Shown here: piece after piece, positions 34,801 through 47,400 of the stretch | Position numbering within the stretch: position 1 is the first letter of the stretch | Layout: every line of letters starts with the position of its first letter | DNA from: Diorhabda sublineata | Lineage: Eukaryota > Arthropoda > Insecta > Coleoptera > Chrysomelidae | Assembly (NCBI RefSeq): GCF_026230105.1 | Contig: NC_079484.1 | Coordinates: forward strand, 4,851,805 to 4,915,804 | Direction of reading: 5' to 3' | DNA: 64,000 bases | Notes under the pieces: generated by a model | Told to the model about the DNA's origin: nothing | The model's database searches: none | The model's input: only the letters and a program-made list of their open reading frames with translations | Made by a program: the position numbers and the translations under genes

Positions 34801-37800
34801 AACAAGACGACCGAGGAAAACGAAAAAAAATGAAATAGTTTGTGAATCCCCGATGAAATCAATCGATAAAAAGGGTACTTCGGATGTAGTAGCTGACGTT
34901 GTAGAAGATTTAATCAGATACGTCGAAATCAAAGTACTAGCTCCAACGTTGATTAAAGAAGACGACGTAGAAGTACCAATTGAAGACTGTTTAAATAATT
35001 CATCACCGATAAAAGAAAATATCAGTGTTATTAGAAAACCGCATAAAAGACGCACTAAAGTAGAAAATGAATTACTAAGACTAAGCTGTAAAGTCGTTAA
35101 CGTGGAAATAGAAGAAAGTAAAGACGAAAAAGTGTATTGTTCGAAACCTTATTGTGAATTAGGATGCGTTTGTAAAAGTTTAAAATGCGATTACATCCTA
35201 CCACGTCATTGTCAAAAACCGGAATGCATGTTCAAATGCACTTGCCCGAAAGAAAAATCGATTATATACGATAAAATAACGTTTCCCGATGGTACTAATT
35301 TGTTATCAGAAGATACCGTCAATAGAATCGAAGACGAAGCGAAAAAGAATTTAGCCAAAGTTGAAAAAGAATTCACGCAAACCGTAATTCATACAAACGA
35401 CAAAACTATAGTAGTCGGTGTCGGTGATCGAACAAAAACTAGAAGAGCCGCTAGAACACCCGCCAAATTTTCAGATTTTGTATCTTTGTCCGAAATACTT
35501 CAAGAAAACGAAGAAATACGTCGAAAAAGATGTGTAGTGAGTTTACATAAACTAAACCTATCCGGTATAATACCATATTGTTTAACTCATAATATGTACA
35601 ACTGTTTCTGTAAAGGTTTAGAAGTAGTACCACAAATTAATAAAGTCTTATCAAATACGGTACCAGAAAATCAAGAATTTGTTAAAAAGCGATCACTAAT
35701 AGATTTAAGGAGTAGAAAAGTTAGAAATTTGAGAATCAAAAACGAATCAAAGAAGATATATAAATATCCAAGTTTACCAGATCCGTTGGCTCTCACTCCT
35801 CCATGCGAATCCGATAATTCAAGCCAAGATGACCTTTGGACACCGGGTGAACATATAGATATAAGCCCCAAGGAATTCCCGAAGAGACCAGTACGAAATG
35901 TCGTTAAAAGGAAAATATCAAACATCGACGACACCGAAACATTAAATACAATCCCTCCAAAATGTGCTCGAGTCATAGAACTACCAAAAAAATATAAAAG
36001 ATCCTTACAGTACACACCGAATATATACCAAGACGATTTCGTTAATAATATATCGGAAGAGGATTTATTCAGAATGAATCTACCAGAAAATATTAAAATA
36101 AAATTCTCCAAAGCGGATTTATTGAAACAATCTCTTATCAAAGATAAAGAAATACTCGATTCGGGAAAGAATAAAACGAAAAGAAAACAAACACTAGAAT
36201 CCCGCGAAGACGATACGCCAATTTTCATCGAAAGTGAAAAAGACCTCGCGATACAAAGACGCAAAAAAGTGCCATTACAAATTGTCGAAAATAAAATGAG
36301 AGCAGTTTTCGAAGGGGAAGTTATAATCGATAGAAGGAATATCGATCTGTTGAGAGTAATGGGACCGCGGACTGTTGCCGAAGGTTACGCGCGTCTACTT
36401 CCTTGGACGGCTTTAATAAAAGGTTTCGTCGATAAATCGATATGCATTTGGAGTATGATTGATCAGCCGTCAAGATTATTAATCAATAAATCGGATAAAA
36501 AATGTCCCAAAAATTATATGGCTATTGATAAATTACCAACATCGACGGAAATCATCACGTGGATTAAACAAAAGAAATTACCTCCTGATTATGAAGCGGA
36601 TTCTTTTTCGTTTATTTTAAGGGAAACTAAAAATAATTTCGAAATTTGCGGTATTTGTACTAAGAACGTAGCGCGAAAATCCGAACAATCACAAACTAGC
36701 AAAAACGACAAAGAAAAAATCGCGGAGGAAAAAGTTGAAAAACAAATCGTCGAGGAAAAAGTTGAAAAAAAAATCGTTGAGGAAAAAGTTGAACAAAAAA
36801 TCGTCGAGGAAAATGTTGAAAAAAATGAACAAGCCGTTGATAAAAACGTCGAAATATTTTATCACAAAGATTTATCGGGAGTAGAACGATTTTTTTCGTT
36901 GCACAAAAAAAAATACGAAACTATTTTATTAGTAGAAGACGTATCGGATTTAATAGAAACTAAATTACCCGATATACGAGTAGCACTGCCTTCTACTTCC
37001 GACGGTTGTAAATGGCGTATGCTGTTTTTAAATTCAGATTTCACGTTCCTCTTCTTCGGTTCCATTTCGTATTCGATTCGATATACCGATCTGCTCGCGA
37101 TGGGAAATTACGCGAAAACAAGCAATTGCACGATTCGATTGGAAAATAAAGGAATGGGAAAAAACTACAAACATCATTTGTTCGGTATTTATTTCGAACC
37201 GGGATTTTCTGATCGAATTTTCATCGGTCCTTATATCCAGGACTGCGATTCGGAAGACATCGATACGCTACGATACATAAATCAATCTTTAGTATCAACT
37301 AAATCGTTTAATTTGATGAGAGGCAAAGGGGATTACAAGTGCGGACATTGGTTCGTAGAAACAAGTGAACCAACTCAAAGTCAACCGTCTAAATCAGCAG
37401 AATGTACCATAGATTTAACTTCGGACAATGAATTAGAAAGTATTGAAACCGTTCGCGAAATTGCTAAAAATCCTCCCGAAACGGTAGATTATTATCCTTA
37501 CGCTCCTAAAATAATTCACAACGAACAGGAAATAAAAATAATCGACGCGCCGCCGCGAAAACCCGAAGATTTCAATAGATATATAATTACGAACATCCCC
37601 CATTTCGGTTATCTCGGCGCATACATGCATCCCCATGGCGAAATCGACGTATCATGGCCATTCGAAAATAAATTGCTTCGATTTTCTTCCGAGAGCGCAG
37701 CAACTACTTTCCTACAAGAGTAAGTGATTTATTTTCATACATAGTGTCCTATGCACTAACCTAAAGGCTTGGATAAATAACAAAAGGTGTTCTTAAATAC

Positions 37801-40800
37801 TTCTCTTAATTTTTCGTACCATTTCTTTTGTAATCGAACGGCAATCTGTCCTGATAATTCTGCACGATCATATCTTCATCGTATTCTGTTATTCTTCTTC
37901 TACCTTTTCAGTTACTAGCCTCCAGATTCCGGTTTGTTCCCTTCTCTTATCTCCCTTATTTGGATTGTCAGTTTATCCGATGGTAACAATGATTGTTCCC
38001 ATACCAAATCAACTGTTATCTTTATTTCGTTTACTATTAATTATTGTTTCGTTATTCATCTCATCTTTTCATTTTTACAATTACTTCACTTTGAAAATTG
38101 TCTTTCTCAAAAATAAACCATAATGGGTCTTTGGAAGCTTTCGAACTTATTCAAAAGTTAACCGTCAATTGTCCTTGGAATTTTCTTTGAAATAAACCGC
38201 CATTTGTCTTAGGAAACTGTCTTTTTGAAACCAACTAATCATGTCTTTTGAAACTATCCCAACACCAAACCATAATTTGTCTTTGGAAGCTATCTCCTTG
38301 AAAAGTTAATTGTCATTTGTCTTTGGGAACTGTCTTTTGTAAAAGCAAACCATCATTTGTCTTTGGAAACGAACTTATTCAAAAGTAAGCAGCCATTTGT
38401 CCTTGGAATTTTTTTTTTAAAACAAGCTGCCATTTGTTCCAGGAAACTGACTTTTTCGAAAAGCTATCTTCTTCAAAAGTCGACCTTCATTTTGTTTTTG
38501 GGAACTGTCTTTATAAAAGCAACCAATCATGCGTCTTTTGAAACTATCTAAACACCAAACCATAATTTGTCTTTGAAAGCTATCTTCTTCAAAAGTTAAC
38601 CGTCATTTGACCTTGGACCTTTTTCAAAAACAATCAGCGAATTCTGGATCATAAACGGACAAAATAATGGAATCACCACTTAAAGGAGATGTCTAAGAAA
38701 ATTCAAAAGAATTACTTGAAATGGCCGAATCAGAAACAAGGCAATAACAGTAAATCACATGGATATGACAATTGGAGTGTAATCCACGAGTTCGTAGCCT
38801 AACATAGAAAGAAAAGTCATAAATTTAAAAAACTGACTATTTTTCGATATATTCTCCCGTAATTTCCATACCCCTTTTCAGAACGCTTGACTACAGTTTC
38901 TGTGCCATGTATATTTAGATAGACAAAATGTTAGTACACCGACCTTTAGTTTTGCGAACGAAAAATAGTCAGACGGAGCCATATCAGAGCTATAAGGTGG
39001 GTGTTAAATCTCTGTGAAGCCACATTCGTGTACAGTAATCTTGGAAAGCGAGACAGTGTGGACTGCAGCATTGTGTCCTAAGCAAACGCAAATTTTTGAT
39101 AACAGCACGAAACACAATTTAAGACATCACGACAGAGCTAAAACTAAAAATTGCAAATAAACTCTATTACTGTCCTTAGCTAGAAATAAACTATTAAGGT
39201 TGAATCCATGACTGACATATTCCTTTTATAGTCTTTAAAATATTTTTTTTATTTTCGATAAACTTCATCTCAATGTGTATCGAAACAATCTTTTAATTCC
39301 ATGCAAGATCGTCCAAACGATCTGAAACTACATGTGTAAACATACGAAGGTTTCAGACCTACATTTTTTTATCACACCTCGTACTTTCTTAATCTTCCTT
39401 GAACACAAATTATAATCTAGGAATTAATACAATTCACTCTCTGGCTTAATGTGATAAAGTAATACAAATTTTAACCTACTTGTGTTTATAGTTATTTGTC
39501 AAAATTGCACTGAAATACTGCTTTACAAATATTGAGTTATTATATTAATAAAATATTTTTCTTCTACAGCCGATTTTCATCGTTGTTACAAAGTGTTCCC
39601 GAAACGTTCAAAATTAATATTATTGTTGCCCTAAACATAGATTTGAAGGTATACCATCCAATTGACTCAGCAGTACTTAATGGGCATTACGTAAGTAAAA
39701 TTTTTTCAGTGAACACAATTACCCACTGTATAAACTTATTCTTCAATTTTTTTGTATGTGACCTTTTCACCCTTACCTTCATTTCCATGTATGAATTTTC
39801 CAAAATCATCAATAAATATTCTTTATAATCCTTAAATTAGTTTTACTCCAATGGTTGGTTATCTGGGAGAAAAATCAAAGGCTCCAGAAAAATTAAGAGT
39901 TTTCATTGAGATTAATGTTGGTAGATTTGTAATTACATTGAACTCAATGCAGTTTCTTGGATGTGAATTTTTTTCTTTTGGTGATTAAATGTCAACATTG
40001 ACAATAATATGGTTGTCAATAACATGCCAAACTAAATGCAGTTTCTTGGATTTGAATTCTCTTCTTCTGGTGATTAAATTTCAACATTGACAATAATATT
40101 GTTGTCAATAACATGCCAAACTAAATGCAGTTTCTTGGATTTGAATTCTCTTCTTCTGGTGATTAAATATCAACATTGACAATAATATGGTTGTCAATAA
40201 CATGCCAAACTAAATGCAGTTTCTTGGATTTGAATTTTCTTCTTTTGTGGGAATCAATACCTTTGGAATTCAGGTTATTTGAAACAAAATAGTGGAGGTT
40301 CTTTTGCGTGCGTTCAGTACATTGAAGCTCAATTATATTCTCCTTTTTTAGATTTGTGGCGATTTTGGTTACATGAATATATTAGAAACAAGTGACAGAG
40401 ATTGCGTTAACAAGGTAGGCATGTCCAAGGAAGAGGTTCTCAAGTTATTTTCTAAGAGAGCACAAAATTTTGTTAAATCAAAACTTGAAACACTTTCTTA
40501 TTTACTACAGATACCAAAGAATGAAAATGGGTGTTTCGATCTTTCTCTTATACTGAGAAAGGTACGTATACTTTTTTTTAATAAAAATTTCTCGAATGTA
40601 AAAGTTATTAGAACACTGGATACTATTTTAGAATGAGAATAATTTTGATTTTTTCACAACCCTAGTTACATGAACACTTGTTATTTGGATTGAATTAATT
40701 TGTATTACATTTTTTTCTCGATTTTACAGGCTGCTGAAGAGATTCATCTACAAATAAGAAAGGAGCGTGAGAATCGAATAATAAAGAATACTTTGTTTTT

Positions 40801-42258
40801 AAAGAAGCGCGAAAATGCGCTTAAGCTACACAAACTTTTGTCTAAATTACCAGAAGACCAAAGAAATATTGAAAATATGAAATTCCGAGCCATTTTGGAT
40901 AAGACTGAAGAATTACCGATAGTAATAAATGATTCTGATGATGAAGTGAAGAAACAGGCGAGCTCAAACGCCGTAAGAATTCTTTTTACTTCTCTAATTT
41001 CCGTGTTCTATTCTTCTAAGATCCTAGAGTTGATAATAGACCAATCAATAGGTTCAATAATTCAATATTAAAAATTATTAGTCGATTCATGGGCTTATTG
41101 TCTTTTAGTTTGTCAATTGTAAACAGCAATCAGGAGTATATCTTAAAGACCAGTAGTCATCAGATAGCTTTGAAAAAATAGTTCAAGAAAGTGATTATTG
41201 CATTTAAATTGGAGGCTTTTTTGTCAAAGTTGCCAATTAAAAATATCGGCTCCTGCCAAAAAAACGTCAAATCATCTTGAGCTTAGTATTCTTTCCTGTA
41301 AAGAGTTTTGTCAGATACAGGATCTTCTAATTCCAACAGGAACATCTCCTTCTTTAATTTATGCACCACTTGGTGTAGTAAATTGATTTCTAATTATCTT
41401 CTTCAATCTGATGATTATTTTAAACAAAATGAAACGAATGTATGTGCTCCAATTATCGCCCGGTTAAATCATAGGAAAGAACCGTCCAGTGACATGTTAT
41501 ATCCAAGTTAATGATATTTTTCGATCACCAGCTGAATATATTAACATGTCTTACCCCTGCCACCTCTAAAAATAAAAAATGCCTCCTTGGAAAGCACTTC
41601 AGGCTTTCTTTTCTTTCCCTTACAACCTGAAGGTTGTTACGTTATTATTAAAAATTAAAATGCACAATTCTTGTCCAATTTTAACTGATAATTTATATAT
41701 AATATAATTTTTATATTTTTTTTCATATCATTTTAGGCCATCAAAGATTTACCTACAACATCAAGCAAAGCACCGATGAAATCAATCCTCAAACCTTTGG
41801 TAACAGTACCAGTAGGCAAAGATAATATATTATTCAGAATGGATTTGAAAAATTTACAAGAAAAAGATCCTCTTGATTTAAATACTAGTCCAGTAGATGA
41901 ACCAAAATATATACCAGGCGTTAAGCTGGTAAAAAATTCCCAAGGAGGTTTTGTGTTGGTGAAAAAAGACATTAAAACAAGTTCCAATAATCTAAGGAGA
42001 CCATCAAATTCCGATAGTTCAGAAAATGCAGAAGAAGTTATATATAAACAAAATCATTCTAACAAAAAAAGTGCAAAAGTAACCCCTGTAGAAAAGAGAT
42101 TTGAAACTGCTGGTGTAGTTGTTCCATCAAAAACTGTTAATGTATCTGATAACAAAAATAATAGTGAAGTGATAGAATTAGATGATGACGACGTAATACC
42201 TATCGAGAATGAACCGATGATTATAGATCTAGATGATTTTCCTTCAGATGATGACTAG
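31851..42258 (+). CDS. Large MGA-domain (DUF4801-type) nuclear protein, 2301 aa
   Basis: Six exons keep frame: 31851-32058, 32118-37719, 39570-39690, 40352-40561, 40730-40972, 41737-42258 (6906 bases). The start MDPDDPIQRFL sits five bases after a likely UTR acceptor. Residues about 1074-1115 hold a cysteine block, C-x4-C-x3-C-x-C ... C-x7-C-x4-C-x3-C-x-C, with halves CSKPYCELGCVC and CQKPECMFKCTC; this is the conserved domain of the MAX dimerisation factor MGA. No T-box or bHLH region is visible, so it is a relative sharing the domain, not MGA itself; Drosophila ocm-like proteins are possible orthologs. A lysine/glutamate coiled region (KERRKELRKVQKKKLKELEE) is near 690-730, a four-unit 9-residue repeat near 1603-1638, and acidic hydrophobic motifs of SUMO-interaction type at ~122, ~1832, ~2109, ~2272 and ~2289. 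Likely nuclear and chromatin-linked; function not known from sequence. Confidence 0.85.
36716..36823 (+). repeat. Coding minisatellite, four 27-bp units
   Basis: Within the giant exon, four tandem 27-bp units code for KIAEEKVEK, QIVEEKVEK, KIVEEKVEQ and KIVEENVEK. The pattern of hydrophobic I/V positions in a charged background suits a short helix or coiled coil. Confidence 0.95.
38110..38640. repeat. Degenerate intronic tandem repeat
   Basis: In intron 2 of the MGA-domain gene, the core ATTTGTCTTTGGAAACT recurs about every 45-50 bp with variants. A larger block (AAACTATC..AACACCAAACC, then ATAATTTGTCTTTG) occurs at 38251 and again 290 bp later at 38541, suggesting a higher-order unit. No coding potential; the open frames across it are incidental. 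Confidence 0.8.
38785..39381 (-). mobile_element. Deleted mariner element
   Basis: The 5' end on the minus strand is CGAGGTGTGATAAAAAAA beginning at 39381, with TA at 39382-39383. The minus strand also reads PPYSSDMAPSDYFSF (transposase catalytic block, about 38970-39010) and GMEITGEYIEK followed by a stop (C-terminus). The N-terminal half is missing and the 3' terminal repeat is degraded. The terminal repeat matches the element at 51788-52958. Confidence 0.75.
39945..40250 (+). repeat. 89-bp tandem repeat in intron 3
   Basis: TGCAGTTTCTTGGA starts at 39948, 40037, 40126 and 40215, an exact 89-bp period, with the whole unit (including CAACATTGACAATAATAT and ATAACATGCCAAACTAAA) conserved for about 3.4 copies. 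Lies in intron 3 of the MGA-domain gene. Confidence 0.95.
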
Positions 42259-42974
42259 ATATTTGTAACTTTAATGTTTGAACATTTTTTCTGTCGTCGT
42301 CTAATCCTATGATAAAACAGTGAAATGTCTGGCTAATCAAATCATGACTACAAGAAATTTATAGAAAAATATGAGTCAAAACCATTCGATCATTTATAAA
42401 ATTTTTTATATTCAATATGCCAAACGTAACAATTAGAATTTTGGCATTTATAATCATTGATAGTGAAAAGAACAACAAAAATATATAGTACATATATTGA
42501 AACAACAATGACAAATTATTCTATTTACTTTTTCAGTGTTCAAATAAATTTTTCGACTACTTTCATGAGATACTTGATAACTAGTATGAAAAGCACAATT
42601 TTCTGTTCTAGAGCGAAATATTCATCTCATGTAGGTCGTAGGAAAACTATAGTACACAACACTTGCATACTTTATATAATATCATATTCTCATCATTATT
42701 TACAGAGTCTAGTATCTATTTGTGATGATTTAAATGTTTGTTTGGACATTGTGTTTTATATGTCTTCTATTTACGAAATGTAATTTCCATTCAAAACAAA
42801 TCATGAACTAATGTCAATTCAAAGATTCGTCTAGTTTATTTCTTCTACATTGTTAGTATTGGGGTTAATATTCCATATAATTACTTTATTTTTTTGCTTT
42901 ATTTGATAGAAGGATATGAATCTGTACCACCCACACTAATTTACTAGTTAGACAGAGCGATTTATATAAGCTGG
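42259..42974. other. 3' flank of the MGA-domain gene
   Basis: Non-coding after the stop. An AATAAA at about 42544 could be the poly(A) signal. The open frame at 42457-42783 lacks any feature of a real gene. Confidence 0.4.
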
Positions 42975-43785
42975 TACTGAACACACTATTTACTACCAAC
43001 ACTAACAATTACAATATTTATTCCTTTGTGTCTTGAATACATCATATCCGGCTTGAACAACCAGACATAATTACTTCCTTATATATTCTATCCTTTTTGG
43101 GAACACAATTAAAGTATTTAAATCTTTCTTTTCTTTAGTTTAAGTTTTTATGAAGATAAATTACACTTCAACCACAAAACTTATAACATTAACAAACAAA
43201 TGCAACTCATCAGATACGTTTTTACGCGCATTTTATTTTCTAAAAATTAGAACACATGGTTCCATCTTTGCCTGACTTATATCGCTCTATCTCATGCTAT
43301 AATGCCCTTTTAGCCCTATAACGCCCTGGGAGACTCCTTAATTCTCTTTCACATCGTTCAAACTGTATTGAATCTTAGTTACTGACCTAAAATTTTTTCT
43401 AGAAGTGAGACAATTTGGCTCCCACTTGTATTCCCACAAATTGATTATCGAGCAAAAAACTTTTCAGGCGTATTTAGGACAACAAAATTTTCACAAAGCG
43501 ACGGTTTCGTTTGTTAAGTTTTCACTTATTAGCAATTCTATATGTCACTATAGTACAAAACACAATAAACACCAATTTTTGTTCAAAAAGTAAACAAAAT
43601 GTAAAGACATAACCTTAGAAATCAAATGCGTAAGTCTATATGCACCGCTATCTTTAGATTTCACTAGAAAATCTTCAATTTTTCCGGCATAGCAAATTGC
43701 TAAAGTATAATACTACAGAAGTTGGAAACACATGTTCACATATATGTGAGTGTTGGTGCAGGGGTAGTAAACAGTGTGTTCAGTA
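42975..43785. mobile_element. Long inverted-repeat (fold-back) element, ends about 35 bp
   Basis: TACTGAACACACTATTTACT at 42975 continues into ACCAACACTAAC. The reverse complement of 43752-43785 reads TACTGAACACACTGTTTACT and continues similarly. The two arms are about 780 bp apart, with a non-coding interior. No target duplication was confirmed. Similar sequence (TGAACACACTGTTTAC) appears near 56347 beside the Ty3/gypsy remnant, so the arms may come from an LTR. Confidence 0.5.
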
Positions 43786-44850
43786 TGAATGGCAAATACA
43801 AGCTCATAATTTGTTATATTGGATAAACCACAATGAATTAAGTTGACATGTATATTTGAAATTACTGTTAATGTTTTTATGAAAATTTGTATACTATAAT
43901 TGTTCAAGGAGATCGTTTCCGTTGGAATATTTTCAGTTGTCTATTTCTGGTCCTATCGATAGTTCATGTTTGTGTGTTTTTTTTAATGAAACCCCCTGTT
44001 TTTATTGCATTTTATAACATGTTTCTTGCCGAATCTTCTAAAAAAACCAACTAATAATTTAGATTTCTCTAATGGAAATTAGTTTCTATAAAAAAACAAA
44101 CAATGAGGAAAAGTGGAATAGTCATTTGAACAAATTTCTAAGAACCCCCTACAAATTTTTTTAAATATTAACAAAGTTTCGAGCTTTATTCCATTCAGGC
44201 AAATCCGGTTATTTTTGACATGACTGTTTAAAAATATTTTTTTTTTGTATTGGACTGCATCAGTTGAAATTTATATACAAATTTAAAAAAAGTTGGGTCC
44301 ATTTCCATTGTAACCCGTAGTAAACAAACAACAAACGTCTTGTATACATATTTTCTCGGTTTATGTGGTATCATCACTTGCATACTATTTTTTCATTAAT
44401 ATCTTTTAGTACTAAATGTCAAGAGGAATTTGATATTATTCTCTCATTGTTTTATATATACACCAAAAGTAAATTTTAATAAAAGCCTTACTCTTATAAT
44501 TTTATTAGGTTATTAAAATTTACTTGGATTTTACAATATACGTTGCCCCTTTTCTTGTAGTATGAGTTTTAGTTTATCAGACTGAAATTGTGATACAAAG
44601 ACCATTAGTAGTTGATAATTAAAATTTTTTTTTCTGGACGATTCAAACATTTATTATTACGAAAATAGCAAAAAATTTGCATTATTTACTGCATAACATC
44701 CTGTAAATCCATTTACTTGCAATATATATTTTACTAAACCAATCAATAATAAGTTAATGATTTTAGGGATGAAAATACAAATTTCTGTATTGAAACCACT
44801 TCATTTTGATTTATAAGCTCAACACTTGGCTGGTAAGAGAAAAAACTACA
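43786..44850. other. Intergenic DNA, nothing recognised
   Basis: AT-rich, no coding or element signals found. Confidence 0.4.
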
Positions 44851-44859
44851 AAAATCTAT

Positions 44860-45990
44860 GCTTGGACACCTGTAGTCAAATAACTCAACACAAACTTGTC
44901 TCTAGTCTTGGAACCACCACTCTTCACTTAACCAAGTCTTCAATATAAAGAAAATTTGCTATTTTATTGTGTAGGTTACGTTAGGAAGTAAGCAGAATCA
45001 TTTAGGAAGCAGGTGAGAAGTCGCTAGTAATTAGCAACAACATAGATGAAAGTTTCTACAGGAAAATTGCGATGTTGCTGGTAAGAATGGCAAGAGTTAG
45101 TTAGATTTCAACGAATAAAACTCCCAGGGTATTTTTAATGATCTGGTACCAATATAGAACCAGAGAAAATGAAGGGGATAGAAGATATTGTTGGTATTGG
45201 AACTAATATTCTCAAATTAGACACTAGTCAACCAACTCATTAGATACAAGACATATGATCCTATCGGAAAGTTCCTAATTTCAGATCAGAGAAAAAATAA
45301 TCATATGTATAGAAGCTGGTTAGAAGTGAATGAAAGTGGCAGTAGATATTGGAACCTTCACTCCCAATTTAGGTATAATTGATCAACCATTCAATATAGA
45401 GAAAAGTTGCTACAGGAAACTGGACATGTTGCTGGTAGAAATACCAGGAGTTAGTTACAATCATCCGACTATTAAAACTCTCTGTAGATATATATCTATC
45501 GGTTCTCCTGATCTAACATGGAATCTTTTTTATCCATAACGCCTGCCACAGGAATTAATCAGAAATATTTTTGATGATAGTTAGACGGAAATGAAGATGG
45601 TAGAAGTTATTGTCTATCTTGAAACCACCACTCTCTGGAGATATCTATCTTTGGTTCTAATATGAAAGCCACATTCCAGTCACAGGAAGTAGGATGAAAT
45701 ATTATGGAAGCTTGTTAAAAGGAAATGAAGGCGCCAAAAAATATTATTGGTATTGGAACCGTCACTCTCAAATCAGGCACTAGTTAATCAAGTCATTAAC
45801 TAAAAGACAGACGATTTTCCATAGAAAAGTTGTTATGTTGATGGTAAGAACAGCAAAAGTTGATTCTCTAGTTCTAATTTGGAACCATACCGAAATATTA
45901 TGTTATATGGTAAGAAGGAAATGAATATGGTGGTAATTCAGCACTAAATAGTTAAATTGGTTAGAGTTAGAACTGCTCTAGTTTGAACCA
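44860..45990. repeat. Highly degenerate repeat cluster
   Basis: Recurring words link the region: TTGGAACC(G/A/T).CACTCTC followed by a CTAGT.AATCAA-like block near 44908, 45196, 45348, 45620 and 45755, and TGTTGCTGGTAAGAA with AGTTAGTTA near 45073 and 45427 and a variant near 45835. Spacings are uneven, with several close to multiples of about 140 bp. It looks like an old satellite or nested duplication that has decayed. The open frame at 45330-45539 is part of it. Confidence 0.55.
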
Positions 45991-46559
45991 AACATTATTG
46001 ATGAAACTGTATGTCCTATATAATTTGAGAAAAATAAAATGTGTATTAGAGGATCTGCTTGGAATTACCAGTGGAATTAAAATGGAAATGAGTTATAAGG
46101 GATTTATATTATAACTACATCCCTCTTTAAGGTTGCAATTTCATTGTACTTTCTCTGATTTATTTGCACAGTTTAAAAGCACTTAATTACTTCTGTCTTT
46201 TGCTAATGAAATTAATTTTGAAATCATTTCAAAAATATTGTTTTCGATAATTTGTTTGAATCGTCAATGAATCTAGTTGTTTATCGGTACGCAACAAAAT
46301 AATAATTGTTTCATATTATAATTAGTTCCTTTGATTGTATCTTGTTTATATTTAAATAATTGTTTGGTAACCAAACACTTTGTACAGTGTAAATATATGT
46401 ATGTTTTCTAAATAAAACTAATATTTTGTTCATTTTTTTTCCAAATTTTAAAATGTCGTTAAGGGTGTTATAAAAACCAGAATGATGGGATGAGTAATAA
46501 GTAATAGAGATCCGTGACGAGCCAATGGATCAAATGCATAGCATATTAGACAAAGACAT

Positions 46560-47400
46560 CCCATTCAAAGTGGTGTTAACGACGACGATGACGATCATGG
46601 GTTCGAAGCTAGCGCAAGGAGCTGGACTGGGCATTTTTAGACCAATCCATACCTCTAAAAACATCACTCACCATTTATAAGTTAGAGCTGCTAGCAATAA
46701 CGAAACATGCTCAGGAGTGTTTGGATAGAAACCTCTGGAAAATAGATCTACATTATTTCAGATAGCCAAGAGCCCTTTAAGATCCTGAAAGTTATTGAGT
46801 GCACATTCAAACTAGTTTGAGAGTGTAAATAAATTTTAAAAGCATTAGATATCAAAAACAAAGTACTAGGAAATAAGGAAGCAGATAACCTTACCAAAAA
46901 AAGGGGCAACGACTCCATACTTTGAACCAAAACTGTACCGTGGGTTCACTAGTTACCACATCAAAAACAATCTGAACGAATGGGTAAAGAATCAGATTGA
47001 GTTTTAGTGGAGAAACACTCCAGACCTAAGATAATCCAAAAGATTTATAATCATATCAGCTAAGAAGTCTGAAGAATTTCTCGTGATGACCAAAAATGGC
47101 ATGAAACTGGCCACTACCCTGTCAAATACCACCTTAAGACGATGGACATAGCAGAAGACGACAACTGCAGATTCTGAACATCTACTTTGCCTTGCTCATT
47201 TCGTTAAAAGGCTCGAGTATCTTTAAGGAGTAGTTCACCTAGGAAAGTGGGGCATAATAACCCTCAAAAAATAGCCTCATTTAGGTGGATTGTATGTATT
47301 TTGGAAGCGAAGATTCTGAGTCTTGTACAAAATATCTTCTAGGTATAGGTGCAGAGTGGCTGTGGAGCCCAAACGACTTCCTTAAACAATCTACAAGTAA
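46560..47400 (+). mobile_element. Non-LTR retrotransposon 3' half (RNase H type)
   Basis: Frameshifted plus-strand translation yields GSKLAQGAGLGIF (start of RNase H), QIAKSPLR where other copies have SDSQAALR, NKEADNLTKKRGNDSI-like, the block around PDLR and SKRFII, and a C-rich tail (TCRF...LCFAHF-like). Many frame breaks show it is dead. The same family is seen at 22480-22800 and reversed at 53600-53960. Confidence 0.65.

Noticed and set aside
33610..36264. Long open frames on the minus strand opposite the giant exon (e.g. 33610-34026, 35671-36264)
   Set aside because: Shadow frames of the plus-strand coding exon; no motifs, no splice context.
45330..45539. 69-codon frame
   Set aside because: Lies inside the degenerate repeat cluster and shares its repeated words.
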